DNA of 64,000 bases from Saprospiraceae bacterium (GTDB lineage: Bacteria; Bacteroidota; Bacteroidia; Chitinophagales; Saprospiraceae). The DNA lies in the NCBI GenBank assembly GCA_029263015.1, contig JAJCYI010000187.1:1-64000 (forward strand). The letters are read 5' to 3'. This document shows positions 32,559 to 40,912 of the stretch, piece by piece; position 1 is the stretch's first letter, and every line of letters begins with the position of its first letter. The position numbers were made by a program, and so were the translations under genes. The notes beneath the pieces were generated by a model, which made no database searches, was not told the origin of the DNA, and was given only the letters and a program-made list of their open reading frames with translations.

Positions 32559-35047
32559 ATTGTATTTTTCAATTTCTTAAGTAAGTCATTAAATGGGTAC
32601 TCATGAAGCATCTCTTCGAGTATTTTTTTCGCATTTGGTTTTCCACCATAGCGTACTTTGTGAATCGCTTGTTTCCACATTTCTTTGCCTGTCAAATTAT
32701 AATTTAAATCAGCATTATCCCCACCAGCGGCTTCCCAAATTCCGTTTTGGTGCGGCCCTTTGGGGAACAGAACAATAGCTCTGTTTGTCAGAGCATTCCA
32801 CCATTCTTCATCAGTAATCGCATTTGTTGTATAACCTCTAATTTTCAGATTTAAACGTTCCCAAAAGCCAAGTAGTTTAAAGCATTGCTGAATCATCAAT
32901 TTTACGTCAGGCCGTCTGCTGATGATTGTGTCCAGATGGTTAGCTACCTTACCCCAATCGCTGTTTTGAATTTTTTGGCCAAACACCATTGATTCATTTG
33001 CATTAAATCTAATATTGTCAATCAAGTAAATGGCCTCGATTTGTCCAATCTTTGGTAATTCATCAAATAAGTTAATCTTGAACAGTGTTCCAATGCTTGC
33101 ATTTTTCAGCACGGCTTGAATAATACTCGTAGTTTGAAGATGTTTAAGTAAGGGTTCTTCCAGGTCTTTTAGTAATAGTTTGCTATTTGCAACCGTTTTG
33201 ATACAAGAAAGGGACGTTGCTGTCAGAAAATTATCTCTACTTTTTTGTGGTAACACATCCCATATTGCTTGCCTTTTCGGATACCCCTGTAAATCGTTGT
33301 AGGAATTACTGCTGATCTTTGTGAGAAGTTCACCATTAAAATCTTGTCCACTGTGAATATGATCCAATATGCTAAACAAAGTGTATTTTGGATCAGGAAT
33401 TCCACCCCATAAAGCAGTTCCTTGTTTCACAGTCTCCAACCATATTTCCTGCCAGCCATTTTGTTCAATTTGTAAATCATCCAATAACACAGGCTTGGCT
33501 TTGATAAGTTTTCCTGAAATAAAATACAGTCGTTGGTTTCCTATTTTTATCGCAGTACTGATAAAAGTTTTTTCAGCCATTTTCTTGGCCATACCTTCAA
33601 GTACGTCTGTATGCTTTGCATCAAGATCAATCGTTAGCTGTTTCGAAATCGCTTCATGTGGAGTATGAATTTCGACCGCAAGTAAACCATGCAATTGAAG
33701 CCATTTCTTGCGGAATGCCAGTTGCAATATTTTTTTTGCAATATCCTGCTCTAATTTTGGAAGTTTCGATGCCAAGTCAATTCCGGCTGCATCTGGTAAA
33801 ATAGACTCCAATTTCCCGACCAATTGGGGCTTAGTAACAAACCAATCCCAAACACATTTGGCAAAGTCTGGTTTCCAATTGGTTATGCTGTTTTTTAATT
33901 TATTTACCAAGGTTGTTGTCCACCAATTTTTCTTGCTTTTTGTAAATGCTTTCTCAATAAAGACAGCATTGGCATTCCCACTTCCTTTGAGGTATAAATT
34001 CTTGTCCAGCCAAGAATTTAAAACTACAGAGAGTTTGTTTTGGGCATTTTCAAACCCTGCCCAATCAGGGTTGTCCAGTACGTTTATTTCATTAGCGGTC
34101 GCATTGGATGCTTTCGAGACTATTTCTTTCAAGAGGTTCTCTTTTTTCAAAAAAGCAGACTTGGGACTTGGGTTATATTTAGAAACCAAATCTGCAAAGA
34201 TCAGTAGCTGCTTTAAATATGCGCTTTTAGTCGAATTGAAAGCCGGGATCAGTTTTTCGAACTGAACCAAGTCGTCAATCTCTTTTATTTTAAGCTCAAA
34301 TTCGGTAATTAAGGTTTGTAATTCCTGTGCTTTTTCATTGTTCCCTGCCAAAAGGTTGGCCGCTTGGGAGATAAGGTATTCTTCATCTTGAAGCTCTACT
34401 AACTTAATGTTGCTTTTTAGCCAATTTGCTTTGACTTCAAGCGGCACATAAAGAAGGTTTAATAAATTTGAATTAACCTTTTGAGGATCAAAGGCTACCC
34501 CTATTTTAATATTTGTTTTAACAGGGTTTGGAAGGTTTGGCCATACGTGGCTAATCCAATCATAGTATCCATCTTCTCCCACCCATACAATTGTATTTTC
34601 AGTATCTGTATGATCCAGTAATCCATTTATCGCATAAGCAACCCGTCCTTTATCAATTAATTTTTTTACAGGGATTGTGCTATGGTTATTTATTGTAATT
34701 AGCTGTAATTCAACTTCCTTATCGGGCGTAGCTAAATGATGCTGAAGAAGAACAGTAATATCTTGAACTTTTAAAAAATCTTTATCTTCAATTATCAGAA
34801 CGTGAGAAAATACACGCCCTCTCCTTACATCTGGCGAAACATCAGGAAATGATTTAATCAGAAGAAAATATTTATCTTTTGAAAATCCCCTTATTATTGG
34901 TTTTGATAGTACTCCACTGGGAGGGCGGTCAATTAGATCAGTAGGATTACCCAGCCTTTTTGGGGTTTCTTGATTGGGGAAAGAGGACCTCAACAATGAA
35001 TAGGCCCCATCAAAATCGCCATATATTGCCTGGTGAACACGTATCAT
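32555..35047 (-). CDS. GTPase-associated protein 1 (GAP1) with C-terminal EAD1
   Basis: 830 residues. The N-terminal about 130 residues have the GAP1 start (IRVHQAIYGDFDGAYSLLRS, then RGRVFSHVLIIED) seen in GTPase-associated protein 1 of the double-GTPase conflict systems. The middle is a long helical region. The last about 85 residues are an EAD1 (ALTNRAIVLFPKGPHQNGIW, GKEMWKQAIHKVRYGG). It overlaps both neighbours by 4 bases, so the operon is translationally coupled. GAP1 is thought to link GTPase state to the effector. No catalytic motif of its own is visible. Length fits the family. Confidence 0.8.
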   Translation of the reverse strand: MIRVHQAIYGDFDGAYSLLRSSFPNQETPKRLGNPTDLIDRPPSGVLSKPIIRGFSKDKYFLLIKSFPDVSPDVRRGRVFSHVLIIEDKDFLKVQDITVLLQHHLATPDKEVELQLITINNHSTIPVKKLIDKGRVAYAINGLLDHTDTENTIVWVGEDGYYDWISHVWPNLPNPVKTNIKIGVAFDPQKVNSNLLNLLYVPLEVKANWLKSNIKLVELQDEEYLISQAANLLAGNNEKAQELQTLITEFELKIKEIDDLVQFEKLIPAFNSTKSAYLKQLLIFADLVSKYNPSPKSAFLKKENLLKEIVSKASNATANEINVLDNPDWAGFENAQNKLSVVLNSWLDKNLYLKGSGNANAVFIEKAFTKSKKNWWTTTLVNKLKNSITNWKPDFAKCVWDWFVTKPQLVGKLESILPDAAGIDLASKLPKLEQDIAKKILQLAFRKKWLQLHGLLAVEIHTPHEAISKQLTIDLDAKHTDVLEGMAKKMAEKTFISTAIKIGNQRLYFISGKLIKAKPVLLDDLQIEQNGWQEIWLETVKQGTALWGGIPDPKYTLFSILDHIHSGQDFNGELLTKISSNSYNDLQGYPKRQAIWDVLPQKSRDNFLTATSLSCIKTVANSKLLLKDLEEPLLKHLQTTSIIQAVLKNASIGTLFKINLFDELPKIGQIEAIYLIDNIRFNANESMVFGQKIQNSDWGKVANHLDTIISRRPDVKLMIQQCFKLLGFWERLNLKIRGYTTNAITDEEWWNALTNRAIVLFPKGPHQNGIWEAAGGDNADLNYNLTGKEMWKQAIHKVRYGGKPNAKKILEEMLHEYPFNDLLKKLKNTI

Positions 35048-35874
35048 AATGTAATAGCGAGTTCAATTAACCGGGTTAAATCCCTTTCTTCTGGATTATC
35101 GTCCAACACCAAATAACCGAATGATTCCGGAAGTTCGTCAAGGTATTTATCCCGTGCTCTCTTGTTATCGAGCGGAAATTCCTGTGCTGAGAGGCCAATA
35201 ATTTTGTAACTGTCATGCCCCCAAACTGCGCCCACAAAATGATGAAATAGGGGCATTTTTGACAAAAGCACTTCACTTGGCAATTTCTCAGTTTGTAGTT
35301 CATCCCAACAAGTAAGCGCTATAAGCAACTTAGGGATTTCAATTTTTGATTTTATACCCGTCCCCCTTGCGTACAACAGCGCCTGCAATAATTCTATAAA
35401 GTGATACTGGTCAGATAATTTATTTCCCTCCGAAGTGTCATCTTTTTTACTATCGATTTCAGCATAACCGGTAATACTCAAATCATAACTGTGGTATAGT
35501 TCCCCTGGCCTAATAAACAGAATCCAGCGATCATTGTCTTTTGTCCTATTCCGCCAATTTTGATCATATTCCATTAGTTCGGTAATATTGCGAACCTGCT
35601 CCCCTCCATAGTCCTTGCATACAAGGTCAAACTCTTCTCCCCCTAAGCTGACAGGAATAATGGTTTCGAGATTTTCATCGGCTGCTGTTGTTTCCGTTTC
35701 TTTCCCATTTGCCAGTCTATTACAGGCATTTTCAAGACCTGTAATATTTTCAGGGGTTTTTGCCAATCTTATGCATCCTTTGTTCGCCAGAATTCGAGCA
35801 TAAAGCTGTGCCTGAAAAGTGGTTTTCCCAGATTTAGGTGGACCTATTATCAATGTAGAATTATTTGCTTCCAT
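35044..35874 (-). CDS. TRAFAC-type GTPase, double-GTPase system (component 1)
   Basis: 276 residues. P-loop IGPPKSGKTTFQAQLYA (about 9-25), a switch-II-like region around CKDYGGEQV (about 110), and a strand LLIALTCWDEL (about 185-195) in the place of the NKxD guanine-specificity motif (here T-C-W-D). The protein matches the smaller GTPase of the paired 'DO-GTPase' modules described with GAP1 and GASH proteins. It overlaps its partner GTPase gene by 14 bases and GAP1 by 4. It presumably binds GTP in response to a signal and controls the effector step. The departure from NKxD is shared by several of these families. Confidence 0.8.
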   Translation of the reverse strand: MEANNSTLIIGPPKSGKTTFQAQLYARILANKGCIRLAKTPENITGLENACNRLANGKETETTAADENLETIIPVSLGGEEFDLVCKDYGGEQVRNITELMEYDQNWRNRTKDNDRWILFIRPGELYHSYDLSITGYAEIDSKKDDTSEGNKLSDQYHFIELLQALLYARGTGIKSKIEIPKLLIALTCWDELQTEKLPSEVLLSKMPLFHHFVGAVWGHDSYKIIGLSAQEFPLDNKRARDKYLDELPESFGYLVLDDNPEERDLTRLIELAITL

Positions 35875-36838
35875 AACTGCCTTGGTATAAAAAGAAGAAA
35901 TCGGATGTGTCGCCCACTTCGGGAATTAATTTGAGCGTTTTTGGTTTGCTCAGTTCTTCCAGTAAATATTCCGTCACCGCTAGGTTGTTTTCATGGCAAA
36001 GTTTATCGGGGTCTTGTTTTGAAAAGTTACTGATTTGAATGGATTTCGAATTTGGAAAATACTGGTCAAGAGCCTCTTCGATTGCCTCTTTAATGTTTGG
36101 GCGGACCTCAGTTATCTTATCAGATTTTGACCAGACTATTATAACTGGTCTTTCTCCCAAGTTGGCTGCAAGCTGGCCGGCAAGTTGTACAATTTTTTGT
36201 TTTGTCCTGCCCCTGCCTGTGATAACAGCTTCACAGTCTATGAACAAAATAAAAGCAGAAGCGTTTTCATAAATCCATCTTGCATTTTCTGCGTTTGGAT
36301 CATTAATATTACTGGCCCATTGAGTAAATACCTCCCCAGAAGAATCGGCAAACAGAATGTCGTGGAGGTGTTCTTCATTTCTGAGTGCGAGATGATAAAG
36401 ACTATAATAATCGGGATTGGAAGGGGTTGGTTCTGGGAAATCAACTTTCCCATTAGGTTTGATTTTTAGGTACTTTGCCAAGGTTTCCCAAGCAATCAAA
36501 CTATAACTGCCAACAAAATCCCATTGCTTGAATTTCTTTCCATTGAATAGAAGTGTATAGAGCATGCCAAGATAGGAAGTTTTACCAGCATTGGCTGCCC
36601 CAATTGTTCCAATAATGATAGGGGAAGACCGATGCGATAAAAGCTCGATCTCGCTTGGTTGCAATGCAAGACCAGACCATGGAATAGTTTTTATCTTGCT
36701 ACTATTTTTATCTTTTGTAGCCGATCCTTTACCAGAACCTCGATTCATGTGAGGGCATTGCTGGTATTCCTGGCTCAGCAGTTCATCACAAAGCCCTTTG
36801 GGCGCAGTGCATTTCGGATTGGAGCACTTCTTCTGCAT
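35861..36838 (-). CDS. TRAFAC-type GTPase with N-terminal zinc finger, double-GTPase system (component 2)
   Basis: 325 residues. A short N-terminal Cys cluster (CSNPKCTAPKGLC, then CPHM) probably binds zinc. The GTPase core has the P-loop GAANAGKTSYLGMLY (about 79-93), a switch-II DILFADSSGEVF (about 160-171; DSSGE replaces DxxG), a strand ASAFILFIDCEAV and VIIVWSKSDKI, where S-K-S-D is the NKxD-type motif. This is the larger member of the paired GTPases. It starts 6 bases after the GASH gene and overlaps the next GTPase by 14 bases. The pair probably forms a heterodimer whose GTP state is the switch of the system. Confidence 0.82.
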   Translation of the reverse strand: MQKKCSNPKCTAPKGLCDELLSQEYQQCPHMNRGSGKGSATKDKNSSKIKTIPWSGLALQPSEIELLSHRSSPIIIGTIGAANAGKTSYLGMLYTLLFNGKKFKQWDFVGSYSLIAWETLAKYLKIKPNGKVDFPEPTPSNPDYYSLYHLALRNEEHLHDILFADSSGEVFTQWASNINDPNAENARWIYENASAFILFIDCEAVITGRGRTKQKIVQLAGQLAANLGERPVIIVWSKSDKITEVRPNIKEAIEEALDQYFPNSKSIQISNFSKQDPDKLCHENNLAVTEYLLEELSKPKTLKLIPEVGDTSDFFFLYQGSYGSK

Positions 36839-36844
36839 ATTCTG

Positions 36845-38143
36845 CTATTTGGTTGATGCGATTTTCGCTGCCTGAATATCGTGAAACAACCATACAGCAA
36901 AGTCTGCTAAAGAAATTTTTGCCTTTTTGTCAATCCCAGTTTCGGTGAAAATATCCGGTGAGGTTATACCCGCAAGGATATTTGCAAGGGCTGTTCCAAA
37001 CGGTTTACGCCCCTCTGTTTCGCTGACCAACAACCGAAGTAGCTCCTTTTCATTTTTATTCATTTTTGAAGCTTGTTCGATCAAATCGGCAAGTTCTTTC
37101 GGTGTATCAATTTGGTCGCCTTGAACATCTTTGAGTGCTTCTTTGAGTAAGAAGTCAATACTACAAGGATAAATTGGGGCAACCAAATTGGCTAAATCAG
37201 CGGCCATAGATATTGCTAATGAAACTGGTTCAAAGCTACGATATGACTTGTCAAGGCTCGGAGAAAATAATGTTTGCTTCCACCAAAGTAGCTCACTTCT
37301 TTTATTGTTGACAATGACTCCTTGAGTTAATGTTTGGGAAATTTGTTCAAAAAAAGGTTGCAGTTGTGAGAAGTACTTATCGAGTTCTTTTTGGAGTGAA
37401 GTAGGAATAGAATTCACAGCCTTAATTTGGTTCACAAAAGCGGTGTTTACTTCTTCTGTTATGCCTTTTGCTGCACGTTCGGCAAAAAACTTAGGCCAAT
37501 TAAAAGTATTCTGACCTTGATGGTGTGGATTTTCGCCACCCCCAGCTTGAGTTTTCCATCCAGAATGAACAGCCGCCGCTTTTAGATGACTTGTAAGTCC
37601 TTCTTCATTTACTTTAGCAGGTTTTACAGCATCAATATTAAAATTAGCATTCGTAAAAGGAGGAATATTTGGGCTATTATTTATGCCCCAAGATACCTTG
37701 CTGCTTGCTTCAATGTCGTTTCCAATTCCGAGTAAAAATTCCCTAAGCAGAACTCCTTCATTAGAAATTTTAAGATATGAAATCACATTGCGGCTCGTAT
37801 GCCAAATAATAGCGGCAAACAGTTCGTCTTTCGCCAGTTGGCTTAGGGCTTCAAGTATTACTATACGGATGTAGGTTGTTGCTTTGTCCTTGGTTTGTGT
37901 AACGCTGTTTTTGAAAGCAGGCCACTTCGCTATGATGATTTTTTCAACCTCCACTACTGCCGGGTCGTTCTCAGCAATGAAAGGGTCAATTGCCACCAAT
38001 GTAAAAGGGAGGATCTTTTTCTTCTTTTTAGTTAATCTTTTGGAAACTTCAATTGCAGCTTTCTTTAGGTTAGCAACGTTTCCCTCATCGGATGTTTTGA
38101 TGAATTGTTTATTGAGGTAGGCTTGAAGAAGGTTATTTGGCAT
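36845..38143 (-). CDS. GTPase-associated system helical protein (GASH-like)
   Basis: 432 residues from the ATG at 38143 (MPNNLLQAYLNKQFIKTSDE). A TTG 36 bases upstream is less likely. Almost wholly helical, with a conserved-looking central stretch (LRLLVSETEGRKPFGTALAN near residue 370) and an Asn/His/Gly loop (GGGENPHHQGQNTFNW). Its position as first gene of the minus-strand operon, directly before the zinc-finger GTPase, is that of the GASH protein of double-GTPase conflict systems. It probably senses or scaffolds. It has no enzymatic motif. The assignment rests on context and helical character more than on a diagnostic motif. Confidence 0.65.
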   Translation of the reverse strand: MPNNLLQAYLNKQFIKTSDEGNVANLKKAAIEVSKRLTKKKKKILPFTLVAIDPFIAENDPAVVEVEKIIIAKWPAFKNSVTQTKDKATTYIRIVILEALSQLAKDELFAAIIWHTSRNVISYLKISNEGVLLREFLLGIGNDIEASSKVSWGINNSPNIPPFTNANFNIDAVKPAKVNEEGLTSHLKAAAVHSGWKTQAGGGENPHHQGQNTFNWPKFFAERAAKGITEEVNTAFVNQIKAVNSIPTSLQKELDKYFSQLQPFFEQISQTLTQGVIVNNKRSELLWWKQTLFSPSLDKSYRSFEPVSLAISMAADLANLVAPIYPCSIDFLLKEALKDVQGDQIDTPKELADLIEQASKMNKNEKELLRLLVSETEGRKPFGTALANILAGITSPDIFTETGIDKKAKISLADFAVWLFHDIQAAKIASTK

Positions 38144-38635
38144 ATATAAATTGTTTTGTGACTTTATTCCAATCAACAATCAAACCGCCAAAGAAAAACC
38201 GTCAAAATGTCATATAATTGAAAGGTTAATTCTATAGTTGGAACAAAATGACATGGATTTGAAATGCCAAATGATCTGGAATTGTTTTTTTATTAAGCTT
38301 GAAGGAAGCATAATACCTACCCATTTTCTAATATCTATTTCTAAACTGATCTAAGTTAACTTCAATTCCAGCCACTAACTTTTTCCCGCACGGATGAGTC
38401 GCTTTTTCATGTCCATCTCAAAACACAACATCCGCTTTGGCCTGTCCGAAGCCAAACAACGGGAATGGTGAAACGGGATAAAGTGGGAGCGGCGGGAACA
38501 AACCCTAATGGTGACCACCTTCCAATGAATATCCGTGTACGTGGCCGTAACACCTATGGCTGTGAACAAATCAAGGCAGTTTATCGGGAAATGTTCTCGG
38601 TGAACCTTTGACGTCCACAACCAAAGGAGACCAAA
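38144..38635. other. Island boundary region with two very small open frames
   Basis: 492 bases upstream of the minus-strand GTPase operon, so the left part must contain its promoter. Composition shifts from AT-rich to GC-richer near 38.4 kb. Two small frames of 25 codons (38394-38471, MSRFFMSISKHNIRFGLSEA...) and 28 codons (38525-38611, MNIRVRGRNTYGCEQ...) are protein-like but too short to call. The stretch is read as the right edge of the AT-rich island or the start of the transfer module. Confidence 0.4.
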
Positions 38636-38884
38636 ATGACAGCCCAAAAACCAAAACCACCACAGGAGAACCAACCGCAACCTGAAACCCAACCGCCAAA
38701 GCCCAATAAACCTGACCAGTACGTCTATGCAATCGTGCCCAACGGTCGTGGGAACCGCATCGGGGCAAGGCTGGGCGTGGTGTTCAACCACAAAACGGGA
38801 GGGGGCTTCACCCTGTACCTCGATGCCGTCCCCATCCCCAAGGACGGCCAGATCGAACTGGTAGGCTATCCGCCAAAACCATAA
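38636..38884 (+). CDS. Small mobile-element hypothetical protein, proline-rich N-terminus
   Basis: 82 residues preceded by a strong ribosome binding site (AAAGGAG at 38623-38629). The first 28 residues are a Pro/Gln/Lys-rich tether. The rest is a compact beta domain (YVYAIVPNGRGNRIGARLGV, then FTLYLDAVPIPKDGQIELV). Proteins with this core are common accessory genes of proteobacterial and Bacteroidota mobile elements. Their function is unknown. It is followed at once by a strong terminator. Confidence 0.65.
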   Translation: MTAQKPKPPQENQPQPETQPPKPNKPDQYVYAIVPNGRGNRIGARLGVVFNHKTGGGFTLYLDAVPIPKDGQIELVGYPPKP

Positions 38885-38890
38885 TCCTTT

Positions 38891-38930
38891 AAAGCCGATC
38901 CGAAAAAATATTTCGGGCTGGCTTTTTTAA
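38891..38930 (+). terminator. Rho-independent terminator
   Basis: AAAGCC (38891-38896) and CCGAAA (38900-38905) pair with TTTCGG (38911-38916) and GGCTTT (38920-38925), with a small internal loop, followed by a T-run. It ends the transcript of the gene at 38636. Confidence 0.8.
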
Positions 38931-38956
38931 TTCAAACCACAGATGGAGATTGACTG

Positions 38957-39451
38957 ATGGTCCGATTGTTTGCACAGCCCTATAACATCAATGCCACGGG
39001 CTTTTATTTCGGGACGGGAGAAGAATACGGTGAACTGGCAAACGGGTGTTTTGATACCTATGGTCTCCCGGTTGAAGAATTCGGGATACTGTTCATTGAC
39101 GGGCCTGAAATTGACCAAAGACTTTTTGAGGCGTGGGGCATCTACCAGGGCAATGTCCATGATTACCTGACAGCCCTGGGTTTGCTCAGCAACCATGAAA
39201 AACTGGCGCTGATCGCTTTGGGCGAATGCGGGTACATCATTGACGGAAATACGGACACTGCCAATGTGGACATTTATTATTGCCGGGACATCAGGCAACT
39301 GGCGGAACAGTTTATTGAAGAAGGCCTGTACGGCGAAATACCCGAAAACATTTCTTCATATATCGACCATGAAAAAATAGCGAGCGACCTGCGTTCCGAA
39401 TATACCGAACTGTGTGTCGGTGGACAGGCATTTGTCTACCGCTGTCCATAG
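38957..39451 (+). CDS. ardA: ArdA-type antirestriction protein
   Basis: 164 residues. The family signatures are clear: an acidic DNA-mimic protein with LPVEEFGILFIDGPEID in the middle and the characteristic C-terminal block QLAEQFIEEGLYGEIPENIS, then SYIDHEKIASDLRSEY. ArdA mimics bent B-DNA and blocks type I restriction enzymes during entry of conjugative DNA, so its place at the left of the transfer genes fits the leading-region logic. Acidic residues dominate as expected. Standing alone between two terminator-like regions, it is probably transcribed early after transfer. Confidence 0.9.
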   Translation: MVRLFAQPYNINATGFYFGTGEEYGELANGCFDTYGLPVEEFGILFIDGPEIDQRLFEAWGIYQGNVHDYLTALGLLSNHEKLALIALGECGYIIDGNTDTANVDIYYCRDIRQLAEQFIEEGLYGEIPENISSYIDHEKIASDLRSEYTELCVGGQAFVYRCP

Positions 39452-39646
39452 TTTTTGCCGGGACGGGCAACCTTCAAATCGACTGCAAAGTTGAGGCTTA
39501 TTTTTCAAAACTGTCAAGGGTATATAAACGGCCTGCCTGCGCGCTCTGGCCAGCCCGGGCCGCCCTTGACAGGGTTGAAAAATAAACTCATTGGCGGCAT
39601 AAGATTTAAAGGACCCTGAAACCCTGAACCTTGCGTATAAGGGAAC

Positions 39647-40093
39647 TCAACCCTTGTCCAATGGCCTGTCCTTCGGTCTTTCCCTGGCATGTGCATTGAA
39701 AACCTGGGACGGGGCATAGTTCCTGTGGGCATAGGCCTTGACCTCCCCGGCCACCCTGTTCCGGTCACTTTGGTCGTGCTGCCTGTCCTGTTGCCGGAGG
39801 TTTTCGATGGTCTCGCGGGGATGGATATTGGCCCTGGCCCCGAGCCGGTAATGGTTGTTCCGTACCGAACGGTTTTCCGCTTTTTTCAGGTTACGGCCCA
39901 CATATTCACTTTTGATGTCCAGCACGTCCTTTAACTGCTTCCCCGTTTTGGCAACGGAGGCGTAGCGGTCGATTTTTTCAATCAATTGCTTGTGGGAATA
40001 ATTGCGCTGTGGTTTGGGCCTGTCTGCACCGCTTTCTTTGTTGAAACCGGGTTTGCTGGTTTTACCGTCCAGCTTGCTTCCCTTTCCTTTCAT
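39647..40093 (-). CDS. Basic mobilization-accessory-like hypothetical protein
   Basis: 148 residues, strongly basic with many Arg, Lys, Asn and Gln. The middle (about 30-70: YSHKQLIEKIDRYASVAKTG, QLKDVLDIKSEYVGRNLKKA) is helical. The flanks look disordered. It might bind DNA near the transfer origin, or it may be an unrelated accessory protein. No family is recognised. The strand agrees with the relaxase and coupling-protein genes to its right, with a divergent small gene between. Confidence 0.45.
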   Translation of the reverse strand: MKGKGSKLDGKTSKPGFNKESGADRPKPQRNYSHKQLIEKIDRYASVAKTGKQLKDVLDIKSEYVGRNLKKAENRSVRNNHYRLGARANIHPRETIENLRQQDRQHDQSDRNRVAGEVKAYAHRNYAPSQVFNAHARERPKDRPLDKG

Positions 40094-40161
40094 TTTTATT
40101 GAATTTTAAACGGTTATGAAATACAATATCTGTGTCCTTTTTCTTTTTTGAGGCAGCGCCA

Positions 40162-40494
40162 ATGACTTATTACGACTACTTGGAAGATAAAGAATACGCC
40201 GCCGAAATGGACTCTAAAGTCCGTGCGGATTATCCCCGCCATGCAGATGAGGCCCGTGCCCTGATGAACAAAATCCTGCGCCGGGCTGACAAGCAACAAT
40301 GGCTCGTCTTTAACGGCGAGGCATGTGACCGAAATTTTGACCTGGGCGGACTGGCCACCACCCACAGGTATGTTTCTTCACTCCTGGAATGCCGGGACAA
40401 AGGCCAACCTGTCTCGGAGCAATACCTTGAATCCGCTGTGCGTGCCTGTCTGGGGTTGGGGTTTGCCGTTATTAAGGGCGGCCAAACGGGTTAA
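40162..40494 (+). CDS. Hypothetical protein
   Basis: 110 residues from the ATG at 40162, with GAGGCAG as ribosome binding site at 40150. Helical and polar, with a conserved-looking 'RADYPRHADEARALMNKILRR' region split by Pro and a 'LGLGFAVIKGGQTG' end. It is antisense to its neighbours on both sides. I do not recognise it. The good start signals and balanced composition support a real gene of the mobile element. Confidence 0.5.
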   Translation: MTYYDYLEDKEYAAEMDSKVRADYPRHADEARALMNKILRRADKQQWLVFNGEACDRNFDLGGLATTHRYVSSLLECRDKGQPVSEQYLESAVRACLGLGFAVIKGGQTG

Positions 40495-40498
40495 GGTT

Positions 40499-40912
40499 TT
40501 ACAACAGCAGGTCACCGTCCACGGTGATTCCGGAAACAAAGACCCCGCCCTCGCCCGTGTCCGTTTGTGAGGCGGACTCTTTGATCCACAGTACCTTTTC
40601 CTCATTGAGGTGGTCGGACAGCCTGTCCAGCCCCCGTCCCTTGATTGTGACCTCCATGTCGCCCGTCCTGATCTTCAGGTCTTTGTCGGGGTCATAGATG
40701 ATGACGGGCAGGTGGGCATACGGGATGCTGGTGGAGCAGCCGTTGCGGAAGAACAGCCTGAACCGCCGCACAAAACGGTTGCCCCGTTCAAGCCCGAAGT
40801 GTTCAGGTTTTTGTTCCGCACCTTTGGGTTTTCTCCAATTGGCGCTGCGTTCAGGTTTTGTCCAAGCCTGGCCCTTGAACTTTGATCGGAGGTTGTCTTG
40901 TTGGTCGCTCAT
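40499..40912 (-). CDS. Hypothetical protein downstream of the relaxase
   Basis: 137 residues, starting inside the last 62 bases of the relaxase gene in another frame, so it is translationally coupled to it. The N-terminal 45 residues are basic and unstructured. The C-terminal 90 form a small beta-rich domain (SIPYAHLPVIIYDPDKDLKI, EVTIKGRGLDRLSDHL, GVFVSGITVDGDLLL). Probably a mobilization accessory protein. Family not recognised. Confidence 0.5.
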   Translation of the reverse strand: MSDQQDNLRSKFKGQAWTKPERSANWRKPKGAEQKPEHFGLERGNRFVRRFRLFFRNGCSTSIPYAHLPVIIYDPDKDLKIRTGDMEVTIKGRGLDRLSDHLNEEKVLWIKESASQTDTGEGGVFVSGITVDGDLLL

